From contig JAKUCV010002062.1 in NCBI GenBank assembly GCA_028386065.3, positions 23,678 through 87,677 on the forward strand: a DNA stretch of 64,000 bases, in the 5' to 3' direction. A model generated the notes under the pieces. It was not told the DNA's origin. It saw only the letters and a program-made list of their open reading frames with translations, and made no database searches. Both the position numbers and the translations under genes were made by a program. Origin of the DNA: Turnera subulata. Lineage: Eukaryota > Streptophyta > Magnoliopsida > Malpighiales > Passifloraceae. The first letter of the stretch is position 1; each line of letters starts with the position of its first letter. Shown piece after piece: positions 1-14,309 of this stretch.

Positions 1-169
1 TGCACAATCTCAAATTTTAATTGTTTAAACAGAATAACCATCAAGGAAAAGGGAACTGGTTTGCTTCCGTATGGCTATTTTCTAGTCAAAGCTCGTGAAC
101 AGCACCCCACGCTGCTTATTACTGACCTTATTCAAAACAGAGAAATACCAAAAGCAAAATATTACTGAC

Positions 170-2009
170 CTTATTCATTGCTTCCATTGCCTTACTGGCA
201 CCCTTCAAGCCAACAGCAACAGAAGACTGGGCATGCATAGCCTACAGAAGCAGGTGCACATTGTCTAAGAGCACAATCATATGCTTTGTAAGAAAACACA
301 CCCTATATGACACACTTACTCGAGCATGCTCTGAAAGAATACCTGTGTATGAGTTGCAATGCCTCGCATTTGAGCTCGACTGCCCTGCAAGTTTGCTATT
401 TGCTGCCTAAGCCTCACTAGCTGACGAGCCAAGATTTTAGTTGCCGCCTGCAGAATGCATATAAATGAAGCACCAATGTGATACATTATAAAAGTTTCAA
501 AGAGCAAGTATGCTGGGATCAGAAAGATTGCATTTTTAAGGTTCATTTTGTGGAACTAAGTTCATGGTTCAAGCTGAAGTCCAACAGGATTGGCTCAGAT
601 ATCAATTTGGTAACTGAATGCAACCAAACTAGTGGGGTTTTATTAGATCATGATGTATAAACTCAATGACAAGAAAGGGGAAAGGCAACCAAGCCCATGC
701 AAACTCCTAAGGTCCTAAGCAATCACACAAGGTGAAACGGGAATCATGCCATTCATGAAGCCCCAGAAGCTTCTCACTGAATCTTCGTCATTATGTTACT
801 TTCAAAGGCTAGTACTCCTATTATTATTTGCAATCTCAAATAGAAGAACATGCAAAGTAAACTAGCCAGTAACATTAAACTAAACAATGTTTGATAGAGC
901 TACACAGCATGACAATTATAGGAGAACAAAGTTTCATGTAAAAGCAAAATATTCACTGACCTCGTTCCCTGTCTTAGCTGTTCTTTTTATCTCAGCAACA
1001 AGCTTCTTTTCCTGAAACCATGGAAAACCAATTAGATGCCTCAACGGCAGAAACATACAAGACAAAAGATCATCATCGGAAAGCAGTAGCATACTTCCAG
1101 TTGGAGTGCTCCAATTTCCTTCTCTATACCTGAATCACAGTGAAAACACAGCAAAGAAATCAATCTCTATACTAAAATATACGGAGTTAACCTCCAAAAC
1201 TAGCAGAGCAAAGCTTCCATTAGTTCCCACTCATTTTGCTTTCTTCTTTTCGGATTGGTGTAACCACCGAACCCAAAAAGAAACTTAAGAAACCTCGCTC
1301 TTGATTGTTCCAAAAGGCCTCAAACCCAGAGCAGAAACCTTTTTCTTTTCTGGTGCAATATGGGAAGCAGAATTCAAAGTGGCACAGTCAAGGTTTTAAA
1401 GCGAGACTGGAAACATGACTACTAGTTTCAGAGTGTCTGAAACTAAGGTGGGTAATTGTGCTGTCTCTGTATTTTGACAATGATGAGTTGATACAGCCAG
1501 AGACACCACCAAAAAAAAATGGGGCATGTTTTTGATGTTTAAAGAAGCCAGAAACTAGAAACAAATCAAGGAGTCCTAAAAAAACTCAGAAGAAAGAAAT
1601 GTAATTGGGAATAAATAGAAACACGTACCCCTAGCCGCATGCTGCATTTCTCTCTTACTCTCCCGCAAGGCCTCTGCAACAGAAATTTATTTAACAAATT
1701 TAAACAGATGACTAAAAACAAAGTAAACCCATCCAACCTGACCCGGAATTCGAACCCAAAAAAGAAAAGACCAACAGAATAAAGTCAACCGAGAAAAAAA
1801 GAAACGCCGCGTGATCCATAACAAGTCACGGCAAATTCGATTTGCTTCGTAAAGAGAAGAGAAGGTAAAAAAAAATTCCGGTGACTGAAAATTCATAGCT
1901 CGCCTTCCAAACACGATCAAGCTTATAATGGAACATGATGACGCTATGATTTTATGGACTACACATAAGACGGACCTCTAGGGTTTGGTTTTTTGGAGAA
2001 GATGTTCAT
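170..2009 (-). CDS. VPS2.2: ESCRT-III subunit VPS2 homolog, VPS2.2 type (5' part, runs off the left edge)
   Basis: Charged multivesicular body protein 2 family: an ESCRT-III filament subunit acting at endosomal membranes in multivesicular-body sorting. Six coding exons read on the minus strand: 1976-2009, 1629-1673, 1095-1129, 961-1011, 343-447 and 170-241, all with GT-AG borders and consistent phases (342 nt, 114 codons). The start is ATG at 2009, giving MNIFSKKPNPR, then REALRESKREM, EKKLVAEIKRTAKTGNE, AATKILARQLVRLRQQ, GSRAQMRGIATHTQ and AMHAQSS. This is the basic N-terminal helical hairpin of Snf7-type proteins, about half of the usual 210-220 residues. The acidic C-terminal half and MIM motif would lie left of base 1. 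The MNIF start and RGIATHTQ segment fit the VPS2.2 branch rather than VPS2.1. The flanking sequence 1-169 shows no further exon. An unspliced reading of exon 343-447 runs into intron and stops, so the splice sites decide the protein. Confidence 0.9.
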
Positions 2010-3655
2010 TGCTAGTTCGTCTGTGATACGGCCCGGACAGAAGAAGCTGTTCTTCCAGAGACAAAAAGAGTTCCTTAACAACGTTGTTGTAGTCGAAGTG
2101 GATTGGCAGAAGAAGGAAGACTTTTTTCCTTTTATGTTGTTCGGTTACGCGGATAATTTCAATATACCCCCGGGTTAATTGTTAAATTTAATCGCGGGCT
2201 AGACGCGTAATAGGTTTTGTCCTCGATAAAAAAAAACATAAAGAAAAGCCTTCTGTAGGGAGACGATGGATCATTGGATCGGTGATCAGAACCGAAGAGG
2301 ATTTTAGTGGGCCAGATTTTGGGCCGGAAGAGGACCGCGTATCCCGCCCAAAATACGGAAATTTTCTCCGACATGAATATATATGCCCGAAAGTGTCAGT
2401 TATTGTAGGCTCGACGGCTAGTTAAGAAAGCAAAACCAGGAAACGAGATAAGAATTCAAGATTATGGATAGTATTTTGAGAGTGACAAACAAATTTATGA
2501 CGCTAGAACTCGTGACAATTACTATTCTAATATAAATTGTGTTGCAAAGAAGTTATTTTTATGACACTATAAATGGTAGGTAAGATATGATTTTAAGTTT
2601 TATACTAGAAAGAATGGATATTGCCCCTCAATTAAGCTCGCCGAGTGTTGGATTTCTGTCGACGTGGTAGTTAAAAATCTTTTTAGTCACATGGTCAAAC
2701 CCAAGTCTCATCCAAGAAATTACTAAACAATTTTTTAAAATTAATAAAGCACCCTTATCCATTCAAACCGCACAACTTTAATCATCCGTCCCCACCAGCA
2801 AACTTGAAAAAAAAAAAAACAGAAGAGAACAAATGTCACACACCACACACCAGTCAACCCCTCTACGTGGTCTTCCCATCTATTCTTTAATCTTTATTAA
2901 AACAAAAATAGACCGTATAAGGTAAGCCTACTTATACGTATCAAAACCGTAGAACTCACCGAATCCAAAACGACGAACAGAGGATATACTTACATCACCC
3001 CAACACACACTACCCACAACAATTTACAGGTCCCTCTCCAGAAAAAGTAGTCTTCTGGAAACGTGGACTCTTTTTTCTCTCTTGCCTCCTCTCCCTCTCC
3101 CTCTCTCTCTCCCTCTCCTCTGGACTGAAAAGAGCGGTTTTAGTTTTCATTTCAGTGTCAGTTCAAGTTTGTTTTTCAGTTTTTTAGTTTTTTTTTTTAA
3201 AAAAATCACCAGAAAACCATAGCAACCGTCTATTTCTCCAAAACAAACACTCACCTTCCTCCATACTACTACTACTCCTCCTCAATTTCACCAACTGCTT
3301 CAATTTCACCAACTGCTTCTCCTTTCCCGATACGGCTGCTTTTGCCTTGCTTTTTTGAAGCTCCTTGATTCTATTACTATTAGTAGTTGCAATTTTACCT
3401 GCTAGGTTTTTTTTTTTTTTTTCCCTTGGAGAGAAATACGGAAAGGATTTCTTAGTGACTTTTTTTCAAGCGGTGAAAGCAAACACCTCGAGAATTGGAG
3501 GTTTTGGTGCTTGTTTTAGGGTTTTATAATTCCGCGGTAACAATTTTTTTTTTTTCAAATTAAGAGCGAAAGAGTGCCGGAACAGAAAAGTTAGGTTTCG
3601 GTTAAGCGGCAGGAAATAGCTTAAGGAGTTAGGGTTTTAGGATCGGGGCGGCGGG
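2010..3655. promoter_or_regulatory. Divergent intergenic region between VPS2.2 and PP2A B''
   Basis: No coding sequence is supported here. The part next to 2010 is the VPS2.2 5' leader and promoter. The right part is the PP2A B'' leader: a CT-rich tract with repeated CTCTCT/CCCTCT at about 3075-3121, several T and A runs, and two AGGGTTTTA copies near 3517 and 3630. A duplicated CAATTTCACCAACTGCTTC occurs at about 3282-3319. Pyrimidine-rich leaders are common in broadly expressed plant genes. Confidence 0.5.
2308..2325. promoter_or_regulatory. Two site II-type TGGGCC motifs
   Basis: TGGGCC occurs at 2308-2313 and again at 2320-2325, 12 bases apart, about 300 bases upstream of the VPS2.2 start. 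Paired TGGGCC/T (site II) elements are known in promoters of plant housekeeping and proliferation genes and bind TCP factors. The motifs are seen directly; the role here is inferred from position. Confidence 0.4.
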
Positions 3656-6600
3656 ATGGAGATTGATACGGCGGCGGTGGTGGAAGACGAGGGAAGAAGT
3701 TACTTGGACCCGGAACAGCTACAGCTACCGGAGGTGTCTCCGTTTGTGCTCAAAGCGAGTCCACAACTGGCCGAGGAGTTGTTTTCTCAGTGGCTTTCGA
3801 TTCCGGACACCGGCAAATTGGTACTGTCGCATTGACTGCTTGTTACAAAATCATGACCTTGGCTTTGTTGAGATGGATTATTCAGTTTTAGTGATCTTCA
3901 CATTTCGCTATTTTAATCAGATATTTTCAAACTATATATATGTGTCGTGGAATGTGTGCGCGTTCGTTTTTCCTGGTCTCGCTGGTGGACTGTCTGTGAT
4001 GATGACTGAATCTGTGCAGGAAAGAAATGTAGACTTCTCTCTAATAATTTGGTTACTGTTTTCTTTAAAACTAAATTTTTTGGTTACTGTTCATGATGTT
4101 TCTTCCGTCTGGTAACCATTATAGTGCATTGTTCCTCCCCGCGTGGATAATAGTGCTGCCTCCTTGCATGTGGGCAAACCCACCTTGTTTCCCTGTTATA
4201 CCCATAGGTACTGCCATCTAGCTCTTATCCGGGCCTGAAAGCAGGGTCACTCATTCCTGTGTGCAATGGTTCTTGCATGCTGATTGTTGCATAGATTTGT
4301 GAGCATTCTTGGCATAATGTGGTGGTTCGTTCTTATGAAGAAGTTTGGAATGGATTGCTTGAGATATGTACAAGTAATGATGTACATCCTGGCTATGCTT
4401 GCTTTTAAAACATTATGATGACTTCTCATTTTTTGATGTACAAATTATTTGTAGATGTGTCGTCAAAATGTATTGATTTTAAACTATTATTTTGGATCTT
4501 TTTAATTATTTTCACCTAAATTCAGGTGAAATCACTAATAAATGATGCAAAGAGCGGCAATGCCATGAAACCGGTTGGTTTATCTGTTAATGTAAGTGGT
4601 GCTGGGAGCAATTCATTGCCTTCCATGTTTCCTGCTGGAAGTGCCCCTCCACTTTCACCAAGAAGTTCTTCTGGTTCCCCACGCATGTCTAAGCAGAGAA
4701 GCAGCCCCTCATCTCTGAGTTCTCCCTTAAAATATGCCAAGGAACCAGATCGAGAAATCATACCCCAGGTTCCAGCTACTTCCTGACTGATTCTATCTGC
4801 CATATGCAATCATGATGGTCTATCTTTTGTGAACCAAAATATGAATTGAGGTTTACATGTTAATTTGCTACAATCCTCCTTTTAACTTACTGAGGGTGTT
4901 TGGTTTTGACAATGCTTTATTTAATTATTTGCTTGCAGTTCTATTTTCAAAATGGTCGTCCAGCAACTAACGAACTCAAAGACTTGTATCTTTCTAAAAC
5001 CAATCACATCTTCAGCAGTCATATGGATGGATTGCTAATAGATGGTATGAAGCATCACCAACCAATCACCTCACCTTTTCTTTTAATGCCTAAATATTTT
5101 TTTATTTTTCATTTATGGTGAATTTTTTAAAATTATATTGGAGGATGTGTTATACTTCTTAATATCGTACTATTCATGCTTCATATGATTATATTACATC
5201 TCTTTGGAGGGCTGAAATGGTGGTTAGAGATGACATGAACCAGTTGAAGCTTTTTTTTGCAGAGTTTAAAGCGGTTACGAAAGGACTTTGCAAGCTACCA
5301 TCGTTCTTCTCCTCTATGCTTTTCAGAAAGATAGATGTTGATTGCACAGGAATAGTAACCAGGTGGACACCTTTTTCCCCCAAAAAAATATTCTTCTTAA
5401 TGAGAGCTTAAATTCTGGCTATTCCCATCGATATCATATGCATTTAGAGTATATCATCCCATTTTCTTGCTTTATAGTTACATTTCAATTCATTTTACAT
5501 GTATGATGCAAAACATGACTCTTGTTTATTTGTAACCTTCTATTTCTTTTTTTGATACTAGTTGAGGAAGGTGAGACTTGAACCCGAAACCTCACCCCTC
5601 TTGCGCTTTTGACACAACAGTGCCAATGAGCTACAAGCGCATTGGTTGTAACCCTCTATTAATATATAGTTTGGAGATTCTTATGTTAAATGAACATTTA
5701 GCTTCAGCTTTTGGGATGGTATTCTCGTTAATCCATTTCTGTCATTAACCTCATGTCTATCGATCTATAGCTATCTTGATTCAAACCCTTGCTTTCATGC
5801 ACAATTTGTCTCCCAATTGAGTGTTTGAATTCTCGCCATTAAGCTGAGGTGTATGAGACCATTAGAGGTCACTGGACATTCCTGGTACAGACTAGCGTGA
5901 CTACTGATCCCACCTAAAATACAAACTAATACAGCCTTAAACATCATTGATGTATTTCTCTTCTGAAATTTTTGGACTCTTGTATAGATGGATAGGATTT
6001 GTGTCTTTGGAACAAAGCAAGTGATAGGAGGTATGTCTTTTTCAGTTTCATAAACATAAGATTCATAGATATTAACATTAAGGATGCATGATGTTACAGC
6101 TGCATAAAGTTTCATAAAATTGCATAAAATAGCTTTCCTTCTCTTCCAGAGATAAGAAACTGCTTAATGCTGATTCTGATTGCGACAAAATAACAGCGGA
6201 TGAACTTATTAAATGGGTAATAAAACCTACCTCTTGTTGCAAATATAGACAAGGGGTTGAGAAGTTGTAGAAATCATGGAAAAGCCATGGCACTTGAAAT
6301 CTTTGGAGTCTGAGCTTGTTCTTGTTGTTGTTCTTGTTTAGCATCTCAGGAATATAAATCTAGAGATGATGTGCATGCAAATTATTCAAAATGCTGTAGG
6401 CTAAACATCCACAACCGTGCTGAGCCATCCTCCTTTTCGTATTTTCTGGCAGATAGCTTTTGTAGAGAAGCTGTTGAAGTCTGTCTTGTTCTCTCATGAA
6501 TCCTTTTCAATCACCTTGCATTGGCGATGTTGTACAATGATTGAGTCAGTTTTATTGATTGCATGTAACTGCTGCAGTCTGAGGAGTAATTGTTTATATT

Positions 6601-9600
6601 TTGTTGAATGAAATCTTGCAACTTCTTTGAAACTTGAATTTGTATTAAGTTGGTTGCTTACCAATGTATTTGCTTGCAGGGAAGCATTTATTAAATATTG
6701 GGTTGATGGGAATATGCTGACGATGGACACAGCAACCCAAATGTTTAATATTCTGAAGCGGCCAGATTGCAAGTACCTTACTAAGGTTTATTTTTGCAAT
6801 ATGTGTCCTTTCTTCTTTCTGTTGGTCTCTTTTTCGTCCGCATATTGCCCTTGCCTCTGGTTTTTTGGAGCAATCACTGTGGATTGCTTGGTAATGAACT
6901 TGTTTTGTGTCTTATTCATGTACAGGCCGACTTCAAACCCATTCTTAGGGAACTTCTGGCAACCCATCCGGGGTTGGAATTCTTGAAGGGTACACCTGAA
7001 TTTCAAGAAAGATATGGTATATACTATGTTCTCGATCAATTATTATGCTTTTTACTAATCTGGCTTAGCACTACCATATCAAGGGTCGAGTTGATAATTT
7101 AGATTAAGGATCTGGAGCGTTGGCACTTAGCCCATTTGGCTCCTTTTTTGATGGAGTACTTGCCAAAGCAATCTTTCCAATCATAAATCCTCCCAGATCT
7201 TCGTGGAAAAATCTACTTCTGTTTTCAGATTCACGGATTTTACAATGATTCTAAAAAAGGAAATCAGGATATAGGGTAGGCAAAGCATCACCTTTGCAGT
7301 CATAAGGTGCCTTTTTCATTTGTTTGGTTGATATTAATGCTTTGTTGTTACATTGATTGACTGTAGCAACTATAAATACCAGAGATAAATTGCCCATTGG
7401 CAAGGCTTTTCACAATTCTTTTCCCACACAATTTTCCTAGTTTTCCTCCTTTTCCTGATGGAAACGATAGAAAAAAAAAAAAAGGAAAACAGTTGTCTTA
7501 CCTAGTATAAGATTATCAGAGAGAAAAAAAAAAGAAAGAAAAGTCACTGGGATGAATATTCCATTTGATTAATGAGCTCATGAAATTTTTATGCAGTTTT
7601 GAACAAGATATTACTTTGTGAATGGGCCGAAGAGTCACATATATTTCTGTAGAAAGATAGATGAAAGATAAGCCAACCGTACTATATTCCTTTATGAAAT
7701 TGGCTTACTTAAAAATTAAGTAGATAGTGGCGAATTAATTCAATGTCTTGAATATGTGCCACATTTTTATTAGCTTTGGACAGAAGTTGATTGAAAGAGA
7801 TTCCTGGTTTTGTCTAATATCATCTGTTATTAACTTGGCTGGCTGGTTGATTAGGAACTGAACTGATGCTTTAGATCCAAAATGACTAATCATCGAAGAA
7901 AAGTGCGCTTTAACTGTTAGGCAGTAGATATTTTTCTGCACATCTTTATTGTACTTGCTCATCTTACTGTTAGTCATTAACTACTTCTACTCCTGACCTT
8001 GATTGATTTGATTTGATTTGATTTTTTTTTGGGTATGGCACAGCTGAAACTGTCGTTTACAGAATATTTTACTACATCAATAGATCAGGAACTGGACATC
8101 TTACTCTTAGGGAGCTGAAACGTGGTAACCTTATTGCTGCCATGCAACATGTAGATGAGGAAGATGATATTAACAAAGTTCTAAGGTGCGTGTTCGGGCA
8201 GATTTTTTGCTTGCTTTTTGTATTTATTCTGCCACAGATTCTACTAGATCAGAGGTGATAATATGTCCCTTCATATGAAAGCCCTTTTGCCAATTATTAG
8301 TATGTACAATTATATAATTCTTAGTTCATATGGCTACAAAAAATTAGTATGCACATAATCTCAAACAACTCGGTTAGCATGGTAGAATTTGCTGAAAATT
8401 ATTGACATCCATGGGAAAATAGTGCAACTTGTATGTGTTTAGTTATTGCATCGTATCTTTTTACTAACAAAAGAAAAAATAGTATTGGATCTCCTGATGG
8501 TGCTGTGAATTCATTAGCTTACCCTTTTCTTCATTTCAGGTATTTTTCTTATGAGCATTTCTATGTTATATACTGCAAGTTTTGGGAGCTGGATACAGAC
8601 CATGATTTCTTCATCGACAAAGAAAATCTTATCAGATATGGTAATCATGCCCTTACCTACAGGGTAGTGGATAGAATATTTTCTCAGGTTGGTCGGTGCA
8701 ATATGTTATCCCATATTTGCTTCCTTCTTGAAGTTTGAATACAAATAACTTCGTATACTGTAGTACCTTCTCCTAGATGAAGCATTAACTTTATTTTTTC
8801 TCAGGTACCAAGGAAGTTTACTAGCAATGTTGAAGGGAAGATGAGTTACGAAGATTTTGTTTACTTCATGCTTGCAGAGGAGGACAAATCATCAGAGCCT
8901 AGTCTTGAATATTGGTATATTTTATATACTTTTCTTTTTTCTTGTCTTAGTAGGCAACATTTTAGAGATAAAATTGAACATAACTCTCACACATTGTTCA
9001 TCAATTACTTGCTGCTTTAATCTGCTTTTTCAAAAGGAGGCGAAGCAAAAAAGCTGATTGGTCATTGGAGTATCGATATTCTAGCAATTAGATATCTTCA
9101 CCGCTTTCACTTTAGATCAACAACGAGTAGCTTGCATGAGTATATAAAACTTAGAATTGTTGATTACTTATTGCAAGATCTGCGTTAGTTCTTATTTTCC
9201 AGCTAAAAACTTTTAGTGGGGTATAAAACCCCGTCTTGTGGATATAGCCACGAGTTGATGTCCCTTCACTTTATTAGTGGTGTGTTCATGTACTTAATGG
9301 ATGGGTAGAATGCATTTTGAAGTATAGATGTAATGGACATTTCTTGGAAAAACATTTTCCATGATGAGAATTGTCTTTTCGTGTAAATGCTTGTGCGGTT
9401 GATCTTGCAATGACTGACCAAAATGACGCTTATGCTTATTCCCCATATTGTCTAGATGTCTACAGAACTCCCTTCGCTGACACTATATTGTGGCCTAACA
9501 TATAAATTCTTTGTTTCTGTTGCCTGCTGTTGACGGAAATTTTTTATTAGCTGTGCAGTCTTCTCTTAGAAAATTGTATTTGCAGGTTCAGGTGCTTAGA

Positions 9601-10184
9601 TTTAGATGGAAACGGCGTCTTAACATCCAATGAAATGCAATTCTTCTATGAGGAACAGCTGCACCGAATGGAATGCATGGGCCAGGAACCTGTGCTATTT
9701 GAAGATATCTTGTGTCAAATAGTTGACATGATTGCACCAGAGGTCAAAACTTGATTCATTTTGTTATTCAGGAACCTCATTCTCTTAGTACAGGCTTCAT
9801 ATTCTGTAACATCGTTTGTTTGCAGGTGGAAGATTATATTACACTGCGTGACTTGAAGAGCTCGAAGCTTTCAGTAAATGTTTTGAATATCCTCTTCAAC
9901 CTCAATAAGTTCATTGCATTCGAATGCCGTGATCCATTTCTTATTCGCCAGGTGGATGAAGCATTTTTTTGTTATCCCTTTTTCCAATTGCCCATGCCTA
10001 AGTGTGCCATTATTAATTAACGTACTGATTTTTGGGTGAGCAGGAGCGTGAGGATCCAACTTTGACAGAGTGGGATCGGTTTGCACATAGAGAATACATT
10101 AGGCTTTCAATGGAAGAAGATGTTGAGGATGCCTCTAATGGAAGTGCAGAAGTGTGGGATGAATCACTTGAAGCTCCCTTTTGA
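3656..10184 (+). CDS. Protein phosphatase 2A regulatory subunit B'' (EF-hand type)
   Basis: Complete gene for the B''/PR72-type subunit that directs the PP2A holoenzyme to its substrates. Twelve exons: 3656-3820, 4526-4768, 4939-5044, 5263-5362, 6680-6785, 6926-7016, 8044-8185, 8540-8687, 8805-8914, 9586-9742, 9826-9951 and 10044-10184. They sum to 1635 nt (544 aa), the usual family size, with all phases agreeing. The N-terminus [13 protein letters not shown] leads into a Ser/Pro-rich linker ([15 protein letters not shown]), then the conserved core with [23 protein letters not shown] and [16 protein letters not shown]. Two EF-hand loops are visible: residues 336-347 (D-T-D-H-D) and 409-420 (D-L-D-G-N-G-V-L with terminal E). 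The C-terminus ends SLEAPF. The start is the first in-frame ATG of the exon carrying the family-typical N-terminus. Intron 4 is 1.3 kb and holds a SINE and an extra exon-like segment (separate entries). AATAAA at 10253-10258 may be a near-upstream poly(A) signal. Confidence 0.95.
5545..5645 (-). mobile_element. tRNA-derived SINE in intron 4 of the PP2A B'' gene
   Basis: Read on the minus strand, the segment has a tRNA-like head. It has an A-box-like TAGCTCATTGG followed by a B-box-like GGGTTCAAGTC, then a short tail ending in an A-run (seen as T-run on +). It is flanked by a 15-bp target-site duplication, 5530-5544 and 5646-5660, with one mismatch (TTGTAACCTTCTATT against TTGTAACCCTCTATT). 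Size, Pol III boxes, A-tail and duplication together define a SINE. It is not a working tRNA gene, since no cloverleaf with acceptor stem forms. Confidence 0.8.
6150..6216 (+). other. Candidate alternative (frame-breaking) exon in the PP2A B'' gene
   Basis: A 67-base open segment sits between a strong acceptor (TTCTCTTCCAG before 6150) and a donor (GTAATA from 6217). Joined to exon 4 it reads 22 in-frame codons after the split Arg, with core [15 protein letters not shown]. This resembles the EF-hand-like sequence of the constitutive junction ([17 protein letters not shown]). The constitutive exon at 6680 needs phase 2, whereas this exon ends at phase 0. Its inclusion would therefore give GGA AGC ATT TAT TAA and stop early. 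Direct splicing of exon 4 to 6680 gives the family sequence, so the main mRNA skips it. Interpretations are a decayed duplicated exon or a regulated poison exon. Confidence 0.55.
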
Positions 10185-12039
10185 GACAGTTGGGTAAGTT
10201 TAATTTGAAGATTGGTTGTGTTTATTGTCCATGCTCCTGTTTGCCATTAAGTAATAAAGAAAATGAAATAAGATAAGTTGCTTTATATTTTCGTATGTAT
10301 GGCACTATTAATGTGTGGTATATATCTGCATGCACTTTTGTGAATGGCATGCTTGCCACCTACTTTGTGGTTGCCAAGTTGCCTTGGTTAAAGTTTCTCT
10401 TCTTGGATGCTGGAGGTTGGAGCTTAATTGCCATCTTCAATTATCATTCTTGCATTATTTGGACTACTAGTTCATTTCTGGTGACCTGTAGCATCTTCTG
10501 ACCCGGCCATAAACTTTTTTGCAGCAAATAAGTGATCTTCTACTCGAGTCGTTCCTTGAGTGAAGTTCATCTAAATCTACTCCCGTTGGTGATATGTCAG
10601 GCTTGGTCATGACGTTGATGCCCACGTTTGTTGTCCAAGTAAACATATCACCTTTACGAAAGGAATTAAAACTGCAGCTCAGGGTACACATTTTAACTGT
10701 AAAAGTTTGAAGAGTGCCAAGTGTTGGAGCAGTGACTGCCATCCGGTGACCTAGTCATCGCTTGGTAAAAGATTTTGCAAGGTTGTTGGGGTCCTTCGCT
10801 TGAGGAAATGAGCTCCTTTTCTTATGAATGTCTCATGTGCTTGAGCTCTTTGTTGGAAATCGGCCATTGTGGTTGTCCTGTGAGCATGTTTGGCTCATCT
10901 GCGCCCAAAAAGAATTTTCATGGTTGATTCGCCCTGTTTTTGTTCTTTCTTTTCCTCTTGGTTACTTGTTACTGTGAATAGGTTCTTTTGTTGGATTCAT
11001 GATTAAAATATAGTGAAAAACAAATTACAATTGGAACACATACAATGGATGTTTCTGGTTTGGTGGTCGTATCAAGATTACGTACTCTGGGCTCTGGATG
11101 TTGGAATGAAATTCATCCTCCATCTAGGTTCTCCCTTGCTGCCTTTTTGTTGTGCTAGATCTTTACCTTTGTGTTCGTTTATTGTCCACCCGGATGCAGG
11201 CGCTCAAAGGGGTCTGGCTCGGTGCTTTTACGTCCGTTTCATGTTACTCTTCTACTGTGTATAGCACATTTTTTTTTTTTTTTGCGTTTTCTCATATAAA
11301 ACGTGAAAGGCAGTTTGAGGTTTTTCTTTTTTTCTTTAAAAATATGAGTGCGTGAGATGCCACGATTATTACTTGAACCGTGATTGGTTCCCGATTGGAG
11401 GCCCCCCATCCAATGAGGAATGGTTCTTTTTTGTTGAACAGTCATTATCAGACCTATGCGATTGTCCATCGTATTAGATTTCTCAATTTTGGTCTGCTGC
11501 TTAGATTGAACAATAAATAACTGCTCCTTAGAGCTATATGTTCAAGCGACGAAGTCTCTGTTTATTGCAAATATATTGGCATCTCCCTCATTTCTAGTCC
11601 AGGTTAGGTCCATAAGTACCATTCACAATACAGCGTAGTCATGCTAACGACAAAAGTTGCAACATCGGTTGGTTTACACACGTTCGTTTTTTCAAAAAAT
11701 AACAGAAAACTTTCGGCCAAGCGGCATCCCCTTATCTTGGGGTATGTATCTTCAAGTAACACAAGGATGTTATCCCCATTTGCCACTCAAAAATGTCAAT
11801 CTAACTTCAAAACTGACATCGTGATGTGTTTTGGGTTTAACATAACGCTTAAATAGAATATATGGGGCATAAAAACTGGCTTTTGGCACCATGGCTCGTC
11901 TATTTCTTGCAGAGTTAAAAGAAATAAGTCCAGGAATATCTTTAATGCAATTTAAGCAGATCCACGACAACCGGTTATGATCAGTAACTAGGCAGATGAA
12001 AAACTATCCAAAACGAGAAAAACACTACAAAAGCAAACT
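10185..12039. other. 3' flanks between convergent genes (PP2A B'' and eL14)
   Basis: These are the 3' untranslated and intergenic sequences of two converging genes. After the PP2A stop, a GT-rich stretch with a possible 3'-UTR intron donor (GGGTAAGTTT near 10191) runs on without coding sequence. Long T-runs lie near 11269-11283. The part next to 12039 is the eL14 3' UTR. Short ORFs on both strands have no recognisable domain and no codon continuity. Confidence 0.5.
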
Positions 12040-13816
<1,777 letters not shown>

Positions 13817-14293
13817 TTTGGTTGGCGAAAGAGAGGGCAAAGGATCTGATCGTAATCGAAGCGGACGAAGCGGAGGAGCTTCAAAGATAGCGGCAACGCA
13901 GCAGATATAAAGGAGTCAGTCTACCACTTCTAAGTAGTGTTAGGGTTTTGCGCTTTGGGTGGCTTTTCTGTATAAAGTGCACCGGAGTCCTATAATCTGT
14001 AGCCGATTTCTATTTGAGTACTATATTTTGTAAATTAATCAATTAAGTCCTACATCGTTTAGTCACGCAAGTCCAAAAGAATTATTCCATTAGATTTTGC
14101 TTAGCTGGCCACGAACTCACCTTCTTTGTTGATCATTGAATTTTGTTACCATACTATTTTGATTGCCATGCCAAAATCATCTATGTTGTTATCTACCGGT
14201 CATCTGCAACTTCAGTAGCCAATTGTATGGTTAAATAATCAATTTTAAATTGTTCTTTTGTTTATAAAATCATTTCACTCGTTCCTATTTGAC
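13817..14293. promoter_or_regulatory. eL14 5' leader and promoter, then AT-rich flank
   Basis: The eL14 leader (GA-rich, 13817-13915) and promoter occupy the left part. From about 13970 to 14293 is AT-rich unique-looking sequence without a supported gene. It ends at the target-site duplication of the first LINE. Confidence 0.45.
13941..13948 (-). promoter_or_regulatory. telo-box (AAACCCTA) upstream of eL14
   Basis: TAGGGTTT on the + strand is AAACCCTA on the coding strand of eL14, about 125 bases upstream of its ATG. The telo-box is a well-known element of plant ribosomal-protein and translation-factor promoters. The motif is seen directly; the role follows from family knowledge and position. 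Confidence 0.6.
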
Positions 14294-14309
14294 AAGCTAA
14301 CCAACCAGG
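14294..14309. repeat. Left target-site duplication of LINE copy 1
   Basis: AAGCTAACCAACCAGG, identical over 16 bases to 15980-15995. The pair brackets the LINE and its A-tail. Confidence 0.85.

Noticed and set aside
316..546. 76-codon ORF as an independent gene
   Set aside because: Its core is VPS2.2 exon 343-447. The ends are intron read-through, and the splice sites continue the conserved family sequence.
3663..4115. 150-codon ORF at the PP2A B'' start
   Set aside because: Out of frame with the conserved N-terminus and reads through the intron donor at 3821.
5581..5645. tRNA gene on the minus strand
   Set aside because: A- and B-boxes are present but there is no acceptor stem or proper anticodon arm. 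Target duplication and A-tail show a SINE.
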